A stretch of DNA of 41,764 nucleotides, taken from the NCBI GenBank assembly GCA_005887995.1, contig VBJD01000077.1:1-41764 (forward strand). Direction: 5' to 3'. A program made the translations under genes and the position numbers. Shown here one piece after another: positions 8,146 through 15,700 of the stretch. Origin of the DNA: Chloroflexota bacterium (lineage in GTDB: Bacteria > Chloroflexota > Limnocylindria > P2-11E). The notes under the pieces are model-generated. The model was not told the origin of the DNA. It searched no databases and saw only the letters and a list, made by a program, of their open reading frames with translations. Position 1 is the first letter of the stretch. Each line of letters opens with the position of its first letter.

Positions 8146-9333
8146 GTGAACGAAGCGATCCTCGTCGGCGCTGTCGCAGGAGCGGTCGCAGGCGCGATCG
8201 CCGGCGCCGCGGTGATGATCGCGACGCACGGGCTCCCGATCGGCCGTGGCCGCGCACGGCGCGACTGGACGTATCGATCGGCGCCGGCGTTCTCGTCCGG
8301 CGCCGGGACAGTGACGCCGCAGGCTGGAGCGGGCGTGGGAACGCCACCGACCGTCACGCCACATCAGGGATACCGCGGTCCGTTCGATCGCTTCAACGAC
8401 CGCGCGAAGCGCGTCCTCGCACTTGCTCAGGACGAGGCGATCCGTTTCAACCACAACTACATCGGGACCGAGCATCTGCTGCTCGGCCTCGTGCGCGAGG
8501 GCGAGGGCGTCGCAGCGCGGGCGCTCGACGCGATGGGCATCGAGCTATCGAAGGTGCGTCGGGCTGTCGAGTTCATCATCGGCCGCGGCGACTCGACGAC
8601 CTCGCCGAGCGAGATCACGCTGTCGCCCCGCACGAAGAAGGTCATCGAACTCGCGATCGACGAAGCACGCAGGCTCGGCCACAGCCATGTCGGTACCGAG
8701 CATCTCCTTCTCGGTCTCGTGCGCGAGGGCGAGGGCATCGCGTCGGGCGTCCTCGAGTCGCTCGGCGTTTCGCTCGAGGCGATGCGGAAAAAGGTCATGG
8801 AGACCCTCGGGCAGCCACACGGCCCGACGTCGCAACCGCTCTATCGTGACGAGCAGCGCAGCGCGGCGCCGCCGGGGCCGACCGGCGGCGGTACTTTCGA
8901 TCTCTTCGACAACAGCGCAATCCGCGCGCTCGCGCTCGCCGAGGCCGAAGCGACCAGCCTCAATCACAACTGGATCGGCACTGAGCACCTCGTGGTCGGA
9001 CTGCTGCGAGTCGATGAGGGTGTCGCCGCGAAGGCGCTCACGTCGCTCGGCATCGAACTGGCGGCACTGCGCGCTGGTCTGCTCAAGCACATCCCCCGTG
9101 GCGCCGCGCGGGTCGGAAGCGACATCGCGCTCACGCCGCGCATGCATGAGATCCTCGCGCGCGCTTCGGTCATGCGCACGCGGCGAGCGAGCACGAACGT
9201 GACTCCAGAGATCCTGCTGCTCGCCTGCGTCGCCGATTCCGCCGGCGTCGGCACGCAGGTCCTCACGCAACTCGGTGCGACACCCGAGAAGATCCGCGAG
9301 GCCGTCGACAGGCTCTCGCCGCCTAAGGCTTAG
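8146..9333 (+). CDS. Membrane-anchored tandem Clp N-terminal domain protein (no ATPase)
   Basis: A 395-residue protein. Residues 1-27 are a Gly/Ala-rich hydrophobic anchor, followed by a Gly/Pro/Thr linker. Two complete Clp_N (ClpC N-domain) modules follow, at about residues 78-220 and 248-392. Each module has the duplicated helical repeat, recognised by GTEHLLLGLVREGEG, HSHVGTEHLLLG and HNWIGTEHL. The Clp_N fold binds substrates, adaptors or phospho-arginine at the front of ClpC. No Walker A/B motifs are present, so this is not a chaperone ATPase. It may present or sequester ClpC substrates or compounds at the membrane; that is inference. It is the upstream member of a tandem pair. Confidence 0.85.
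   Translation: MNEAILVGAVAGAVAGAIAGAAVMIATHGLPIGRGRARRDWTYRSAPAFSSGAGTVTPQAGAGVGTPPTVTPHQGYRGPFDRFNDRAKRVLALAQDEAIRFNHNYIGTEHLLLGLVREGEGVAARALDAMGIELSKVRRAVEFIIGRGDSTTSPSEITLSPRTKKVIELAIDEARRLGHSHVGTEHLLLGLVREGEGIASGVLESLGVSLEAMRKKVMETLGQPHGPTSQPLYRDEQRSAAPPGPTGGGTFDLFDNSAIRALALAEAEATSLNHNWIGTEHLVVGLLRVDEGVAAKALTSLGIELAALRAGLLKHIPRGAARVGSDIALTPRMHEILARASVMRTRRASTNVTPEILLLACVADSAGVGTQVLTQLGATPEKIREAVDRLSPPKA
8377..8814 (+). repeat. Copy A of a 438-bp duplicated Clp_N segment
   Basis: This stretch aligns without any gap to 9340-9777 at a constant offset of 963 bp. The first helical repeats are nearly identical at protein level (FDRFNDRAKRVLALAQDE in both). This marks a tandem gene duplication within the pair. 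Confidence 0.8.
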
Positions 9334-9336
9334 GTC

Positions 9337-10236
9337 GTGGGACCGTTCGACCGCTTCAACGACCGCGCGAAGCGCGTGCTCGCGCTGGCCCAGGACGAGG
9401 CGATCCGCTTCAACCACAACTACATCGGCGTGGAGCACCTGCTCCTCGGTCTCGTGCGTGAAGGAGAAGGCGCCGCGGCCAAGGCGCTGGCGTCGCTCGG
9501 CGTCGAGCTCTCGAAGCTGCGCACGGCGGTCGAGTTCACGATCGGCCGAGGCGACTCGACGACTTCACCGAGCCAGATCACGCTTGCGCCCCGGACCAAG
9601 AAGGTGATCGAAAACGCGATCGACGAGGCGCGGATGCTCGGTCACAGCCACGTTGGCACCGAGCATCTGCTCCTCGGGATCCTGCGCGAAGGAACGAACG
9701 CGGCAACCGGGATCCTCGAGTCCTTGGGCCTGACGGTCGAGAAGATCCGCCTGCAGGTCATCGCGGCCATCGGGCAGGGAATCACCGATCGCGTTCGCCC
9801 CGTCGGTGCATTCCGGCACTTCGGTAGCGCTGTCCAGTCCGGCCAGCAGACGATGATGATCGCGGAGGGTGAGGCGAAGGCGCTCGGCCACGATTGGATC
9901 GGCTCCGAGCACATTCTTCTCGCGATCGTCAAGGTCGCCAACACGCACGCGGCGAGCGCCCTCGCTTCGCTAGGCGTCTATTACGACAAGACGAAAGCGG
10001 AGGTCGCGAAGGTCGTACCGCCGCGGGAGGGGACGCCGAACACGATCACGCTCACGCCTCGCGCGCAGAAGATCGTCGGCTATGCGAGCGGGTTCGGCGA
10101 CGCGAGCGGACATGGCCTCTCGCCCGAGACGCTTCTGCTCGGCCTCATCGCGGAGAGCGACGGGATCGCCGTGCAGGTGCTCACCTCGCTCGGCGCGGCG
10201 CCCGAACGCATACGAGAGGCGTTGCAGAAGCTCTAG
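9337..10236 (+). CDS. Soluble tandem Clp N-terminal domain protein (no ATPase)
   Basis: A 299-residue paralogue of the preceding gene that begins directly at the first Clp_N module (MGPFDRF) with no membrane anchor. Module 1 spans about residues 1-147. Module 2 spans about 160-297 and is more diverged (GHDWIGSEHILLA, then LSPETLLLGLIAE). No nucleotide-binding motifs are present. The GTG at 9337 sits 3 nt after the upstream stop, and TAAGGC at 9324-9329 lies 7 nt before it. This is therefore a cytosolic version of the anchored protein. A role as adaptor, decoy or regulator of ClpCP is inference from the fold only. Confidence 0.85.
   Translation: MGPFDRFNDRAKRVLALAQDEAIRFNHNYIGVEHLLLGLVREGEGAAAKALASLGVELSKLRTAVEFTIGRGDSTTSPSQITLAPRTKKVIENAIDEARMLGHSHVGTEHLLLGILREGTNAATGILESLGLTVEKIRLQVIAAIGQGITDRVRPVGAFRHFGSAVQSGQQTMMIAEGEAKALGHDWIGSEHILLAIVKVANTHAASALASLGVYYDKTKAEVAKVVPPREGTPNTITLTPRAQKIVGYASGFGDASGHGLSPETLLLGLIAESDGIAVQVLTSLGAAPERIREALQKL
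9340..9777 (+). repeat. Copy B of a 438-bp duplicated Clp_N segment
   Basis: Gapless partner of 8377-8814. The similarity fades after the GQ dipeptide closing module 1; the second modules of the two proteins are clearly older relatives. Confidence 0.8.
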
Positions 10237-10300
10237 ATCACGTCTCGCGACAACGTCGTAGAGTCGAAGTAGCGACCCAACCTACAGGGGAAGGTACTGA

Positions 10301-11386
10301 TTGACCCACCGCATCACCCTCATCCCGGGTGATGGCACGGGCCCCGAGATCGTCGAGGCGACCCGTCGTGCCATCGAGGCCACGGGCGTGGCGATCGAAT
10401 GGGACGTCCACGACATCGGCCTCCCCGCCCTTCAGAAGCTGGGCGATCCCTTTCCGAAGTCAGCGCTGGATTCGGTGCGGCGCAACAAGGTCGGGCTCAA
10501 GGGCCCGCTCACGACCGAACTGGGCACGGGCATGCGGTCGGTGAACGTCGCCTTGCGCAAGGAGTTCGACCTCTACGCAAACCTGCGGCCGGCGAAGACG
10601 TACGAGGGCGTCCAGGCGCCGATGGGCAAGATCGACCTCGTCGTCGTCCGCGAGAACATCGAGGATCTCTACGCCGGCATCGAATTCGACATCGGCACGC
10701 CGGAGCTCGCGGAAGTCCGCGCCGTGATCGAGAAGGCGTCAAAGCAGAAGATCCGGACCGATGCCGCGATCGCGATCAAGTACATCAGCGAGTTCGGGTC
10801 ACGGCGCATCGTGAAGTTCGCGTTCGAGTACGCGCGCACGAACAAACGGCGCAAGGTCACGGCGGTGCACAAGTCGAACATCATGAAGTTCGCCGACGGG
10901 CTGTTCCTGCGCGTCGCGCGCGAGGTCGCGACCGAGTACCCCGACATCGAGTTCGATGACCGCATCGTCGACAACATGTGCATGCAGCTCGTGCAGAAAC
11001 CCGATCTCTACGACGTGCTCGTGCTACCGAATCTGTACGGCGATATCGTGAGCGACCTCGTCGCCGGTCTCGCGGGCGGGCTCGGCGTTGCGCCGGGCGC
11101 GAACATCGGTGAGAACGGCGTCGCGGTCTTCGAGGCGATCCACGGCTCCGCGCCGAAGTACGCGGGGCAGAACAAGGTGAACCCGATGGCCCTCATGCTC
11201 GCGGGCGTGCTGATGCTTCGCCACATCGGCGAGCGCGACGCCGGCGACAAGCTCGAGCGCGCGATCGCGTCTGTCGTGAAGGAAGGCAAAGAGGTGACCT
11301 ACGACCTCAAGCGCGATCGCGACGACCCGACGGCAGTCGGCACCAAGGAATTCGCCGACGCGGTGATCCGACGGATGAAACGCTGA
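10301..11386 (+). CDS. icd: Isocitrate dehydrogenase (isocitrate/isopropylmalate dehydrogenase family)
   Basis: A 361-residue beta-decarboxylating dehydrogenase: isocitrate to 2-oxoglutarate and CO2. The substrate loop GMRSVNVALR has the Ser-x-Asn and Arg pattern of isocitrate, not isopropylmalate, enzymes. YANLRP, VVVRENIEDLYAG, the metal-binding YGDIVSD, and HGSAPKYAGQNKVNP are all present. The short length is typical of NAD-type enzymes, but K-Y at the coenzyme loop matches the NADP-binding K344/Y345 of E. coli, so cofactor preference is open. The start is TTG at 10301 with AGGGGAAGG at 10286-10294. TAGAGT at 10259 could be its -10 box. It is the first gene of a TCA operon. Confidence 0.93.
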   Translation: MTHRITLIPGDGTGPEIVEATRRAIEATGVAIEWDVHDIGLPALQKLGDPFPKSALDSVRRNKVGLKGPLTTELGTGMRSVNVALRKEFDLYANLRPAKTYEGVQAPMGKIDLVVVRENIEDLYAGIEFDIGTPELAEVRAVIEKASKQKIRTDAAIAIKYISEFGSRRIVKFAFEYARTNKRRKVTAVHKSNIMKFADGLFLRVAREVATEYPDIEFDDRIVDNMCMQLVQKPDLYDVLVLPNLYGDIVSDLVAGLAGGLGVAPGANIGENGVAVFEAIHGSAPKYAGQNKVNPMALMLAGVLMLRHIGERDAGDKLERAIASVVKEGKEVTYDLKRDRDDPTAVGTKEFADAVIRRMKR

Positions 11387-11790
11387 TGACCGAGCCCCGG
11401 CAGCAGTACTCGACGCGCACGAAGTACGAGTTCCAGTTCGGCTACTCGCGCGCGGTGCGGCAGGGAAACGTCATCCGCGTCGCAGGCACCGCGGGCCTCG
11501 GAGAGAACGGCCAGGTCGTCTCCGACGACGTCGTCGAGCAGGCGCGTCGCGCCCTGGAGATCATGCGCGACGCGATCGAGAAGCTCGGCGGCACGATGAG
11601 CGATGTGATCATGACCCGGGTCTACGTCTCGGACGTGCTGAACATCGACCGCGTCGCGGTCATCCACGGCGAGGTCTTCCGCGACATCCGCCCAGCATCC
11701 TCGATCGTCAAAGTCGAGTTCATCGATCCGAGGATCCAGGTCGAGATCGAGGCCGAGGCGATCCTCGGCGGCAAGTTGGAGAACGAGTAG
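11386..11790 (+). CDS. RidA-family protein lacking the deaminase arginine
   Basis: A 134-residue YjgF/YER057c/UK114-type trimer-forming protein, recognised by RVAGTAGLGENGQVV, ARRALEIMRDAIEKLGG, and the C-terminal VEIEAEAIL strand. Classical RidA enzymes hydrolyse reactive 2-aminoacrylate/imine intermediates with an Arg in the P-A-R-S motif. Here the segment reads RPASSIVKV, so that arginine is replaced and imine deaminase activity is doubtful. The ATG shares one base with the icd stop (TGATG). Its place between icd and mdh suggests a role tied to the TCA block, which is inference. Confidence 0.85.
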   Translation: MTEPRQQYSTRTKYEFQFGYSRAVRQGNVIRVAGTAGLGENGQVVSDDVVEQARRALEIMRDAIEKLGGTMSDVIMTRVYVSDVLNIDRVAVIHGEVFRDIRPASSIVKVEFIDPRIQVEIEAEAILGGKLENE

Positions 11791-11792
11791 CC

Positions 11793-12776
11793 ATGGCCAA
11801 GACAGTGAAAGTCGTCGTCACCGGCGCGACCGGCCAGGTCTCGTACGCGCTCCTCCCGCGCATCGCCGCGGGCGAGATGTTCGGTCCCGACAACGACGTC
11901 GACCTCCGACTCTCGGACATCCCGCAGATGATCGACAAGGCCCAGGGCGTACAGATGGAGCTTGAGGACGGCGCGTATCCGCTGCTCGCGACGATCAGCG
12001 CCAGCGCGGATCGCGCGGTGTCGCACAAGGACGCGGACTGGGTGCTCCTCGTGGGCAGCGTGCCGCGCGGTCCCGGGATGGAGCGAGGCGATCTCATCCG
12101 CAAGAACGGACCGATCTTCGTCGACGAGGGGAAGGCGATCGCGCAGTACGCGTCAGCGGGCGCGCGCGTCGCCGTCGTCGGCAATCCCTGCAACACGAAC
12201 TGCCTCATCGCGCGCGCGAGCGCGAAGGGTCTCCCCGACGATCGCTGGACCGCGATGACGCGCCTCGACCAGAACCGCGCGCGATCGTTGCTCGCCGCGA
12301 AGGCGGGCGCACGTGTGCGTGACGTGAAGCAGCTGGCCATCTGGGGTAACCACAGCGCGACGCTGTATCCGGACTTCACGAACGCGAAGGTGAAGGACCG
12401 CGCGGCGAGCGAGGTCGTCGACAAGACGTGGCTGGAGAACGAGTTCATCCCCGTCGTGCAGCAGCGCGGCGCGGCCGTGATCGCGGCGCGTGGTGCGTCG
12501 AGCGCGTTCTCGGCGGCGCAGGCGCTCGTCGATCACGTGCGCAGCCTCGTCAGGCCGACGCCGGGTGACGATTGGTTCAGCGCGGCCGTGCCCAGCGACG
12601 GCAGCTATGGCGTCTCGAAGGGCCTCGTCTCGTCGTTCCCGCTGCGCAGCAAAGGCGATGGAGGCTACGAGATCGTGAAGAGCGTGGGCCTGAATGACTT
12701 CGCGAAGGCCAAGCTTGCCGCGACCGTCGCGGAGCTCGAGAAAGAGCGAGACTTGGTGAAGGATCTGCTCGCATGA
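11793..12776 (+). CDS. mdh: Malate dehydrogenase (NAD, type 2 cytosolic-like)
   Basis: A 327-residue enzyme interconverting malate and oxaloacetate. It shows the type-2 MDH fingerprints VTGATGQVSYALL (dinucleotide fold), VGSVPRGPGMERGDL (mobile substrate loop with Arg), GNPCNTN, TRLDQNRA, and the catalytic-His segment IWGNHSATLYPD. The length is standard. The ATG at 11793 is two bases after the RidA-like stop, with GGAGAA upstream. The 3' end overlaps the aconitase start as ATGA, indicating co-translation. Confidence 0.95.
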   Translation: MAKTVKVVVTGATGQVSYALLPRIAAGEMFGPDNDVDLRLSDIPQMIDKAQGVQMELEDGAYPLLATISASADRAVSHKDADWVLLVGSVPRGPGMERGDLIRKNGPIFVDEGKAIAQYASAGARVAVVGNPCNTNCLIARASAKGLPDDRWTAMTRLDQNRARSLLAAKAGARVRDVKQLAIWGNHSATLYPDFTNAKVKDRAASEVVDKTWLENEFIPVVQQRGAAVIAARGASSAFSAAQALVDHVRSLVRPTPGDDWFSAAVPSDGSYGVSKGLVSSFPLRSKGDGGYEIVKSVGLNDFAKAKLAATVAELEKERDLVKDLLA

Positions 12777-15700
12777 CGACATACAAGAGCGAGACGCTCG
12801 CCGGCACACCGCACCGCTACTACCCGCTCGCGCAGCTCGGCGACCTCTCGAAGCTGCCGATGACCGTGAAGATCCTGCTGGAGGGGATGATCCGCGCGGG
12901 TGACAGCGATCGTGATATCGCCGCGCTCGCGAAGTACCCCGCTCCCCCGCCCGACGGCACGAGCGTCCCTTTCCGTCCCGCGCGCATTCTGCTCCAGGAT
13001 TACACCGGCGTTCCCGCCGCTGTGGATCTCGCGGCGATGCGGAGCGCGATGCAGCGCGCGGGCAAAGACCCGGCGCGCATCGAACCGCTCATCCCGGTCG
13101 ATCTGATCATCGACCATTCGGTGCAGGCCGACTTCTTCGGTGCCAAGGAGGTCTACGAGAAGAATCTCGAGCGCGAGTACGAGCGCAATCGCGAGCGTTA
13201 TTCGCTGCTGCGCTGGGCGGGGCAAGCCTTCAAGACGTTCCGCGTCGTCCCGCCGGGCGCGGGCATCTGCCACCAGGTGAACCTCGAGCGGCTCTCGCGG
13301 GTCGTGCAGATCCGCGACGGCGTTGCCATACCCGACACGCTCTTCGGCGCCGACTCGCACACGACGATGGTCAATGGGCTGGGCGTGTTCGGCTGGGGCG
13401 TCGGGGGCATCGAGGCCGAGGCCGCGATGCTCGGGCAGCCGACGTATCTCCCGTGGCCGGTCGTCGTCGGCGTGAAGCTCACCGGCTCCCTGCCGACCGG
13501 AACGACGGCGACCGACCTCGTGTTGACGCTCACCGAGACGATGCGTAAGCACGGCGTCGTGAACAAGTTCGTCGAATTTGCCGGCGACGGTCTCTCGTCG
13601 TTGACCGTGCAGGACCGCGCCACCGTGTCCAACATGTGCCCCGAGTACGGCGCAACCGCCGCGTTCTTCCCCGTCGACGCGCAGTCGCTTCGCTATCTCG
13701 AGGCGACGAACCGGGGCGACCTCGTCGATCTCGTGCAGCGCTACACCAAGGCTCAGGGACTCTTCCGCGTCGATGGCGCGTCGGCACCGACGTTCGACGA
13801 GATGATGGAGCTCGATCTCGCGACCGTCCGCCCAAGCGTCGCCGGCCCGAAGCGACCGCAGGACCGCGTCGAGCTGCCGATGGTGTGGCAGTCGTTCGTC
13901 GGTCCGAAGCCGACGACGGGCATCACCCGTCCCGGCCACACCGAGGGACCGAAGCCGGTGAACGACGCACCCGCGACGATGGTCGCCGAGGCGACGCCCG
14001 CAACTGCCAAAGCGGCGCACCTCTCGCCCGCGCTCGGGGGGATCACCGATGGCTCGGTCGTGATCGCCGCTATCACGTCGTGTACGAACACGTCGAACCC
14101 GTCAGTCATGATCGCGGCGGGCCTGCTCGCGAAGAAGGCCGTCGAGCGCGGATTGTCGGTGAAGCCGTACGTGAAGACGACGATGGCGCCGGGCTCGCGC
14201 GTCGTGACGCGATACATGGACCAAGCCGGTCTCACGCCCTATCTGGAGAAGCTCGGCTACTTCCTCGTCGGCTACGGATGCACAGTCTGCTTGGCGGCGG
14301 GTACGCCCGTTCTGCAGACGAACGGAATGAACCGACGAATAGAGGATCTGCCACTGCTAGGCGGCGCGGTCGTTTATGGGCCCAACGCGAATCGGCGTAT
14401 TGCCCCCGCGCGCCAGAGCGCGATGATCTCGAAGGGCAGGCGCGAGTGCGTCTCAATCGTCCTTCAGGACGGTCGGACGCTCACGTGCACGCCCGACCAC
14501 GAGCTGCTCCGCGCGGACGGCACGTGGGTACGTGCGGACGAACTCCGGCTGGGCGAGGACCGCCTCGTGATGGGACTGGAAGCTCCGCTCGACGTTCCGC
14601 TCGCCGACGAGGAAGGATGGAACCTGCGCTCCGAATCATTCGACTTCACCATGACGACGCCGAATGAACGTCTCCGCACGCTCGCGTTCGCGCGCCTCTT
14701 GGGCCATCTCTTGAACGATGGCTCGATCAGCGTCCACGGCCAAGCGCGCATCAACGTGGGACAACGACTCGATCGCGAGGCCGTCCTCAATGACATCGAG
14801 ATTGTGACCGGCAAGAGGCCGGCCGCTTCGATGTACGACGAGCGCAAGTGGTCGGTTGTCCTGCCTCAAGAGCTCAGCATCGCGATCATGGCGCTACCGG
14901 CCGTCAAGGTTGGGCGGAAGATCGACCAGGCGCCGACGCTTCCGCAATTCTTGCTCACCGAGAGGTGCCCGGTCGCCATCATCCGTGAGTTCCTAGGCGG
15001 GGTATTCGGGGCCGACGGGCACGCTCCGTACTTGGCCCGATTTGGTAAGGGCGACGAGGATGCATCGTTGCACCAACCTGCCATCTCGCAGACCGTAAGA
15101 CCGGAGCACGTTGCCGACCAGCGGCTGGTCATGGATCAGATAGCAATGTTGCTCGACCGTTGTGGCGTCGACGTGGCCGGCGCGAGGATCTTCGAGTATC
15201 CAGTCCGCCGCTCCCTCTCGTCCTACCCCGAGGCGGACGACGGCGTGCCGCGCATCGAGGTTCGGATGACGCTGCCTGATGGGGTTTCATTCATAACGAA
15301 CGTCGGTTACCGCTACTGCGTCGACAAGACACTCAAGGCGAGTGCGGCCGCGGTTTACTGGCGGACCGTCGATCACATCGCGCGCCAGCGTCTGTGGATG
15401 CTGACGCGGCTGAGTGTCCTACATCGGGAAGAGCCCAAGCTCACGTTCGCCGCCGCTCGGACGACAGCAGCAGCCGAACTGGAAAAACACGAAACATTGA
15501 TCTTCCCGCATTACTCGACCTTGCGCGGCTCAGGCAGTTTCTCGCATCTGATCGCGCCGAGCCGAGGGTTCAGGCCCCTGCAGCGAAAGAAGGTGGACTT
15601 CCCGTCACCTGTCGCGCTCTTCAAGGAGATGGGCGTTCGGGACTGGTTCTCCGAGCTCCGCAAGCATGATGTCGCGGATCACAAAAAGCGCTACTGCGTC

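Noticed and set aside
6266-8149. 627-residue plus-strand frame overlapping PEPCK in another frame
   Set aside because: Arg/His/Asp-rich low-complexity translation; PEPCK in the true frame is unambiguous.
12665-14020. 451-residue minus-strand open frame opposite mdh and aconitase
   Set aside because: Antisense shadow of well-supported enzymes; no recognisable domain and biased composition.
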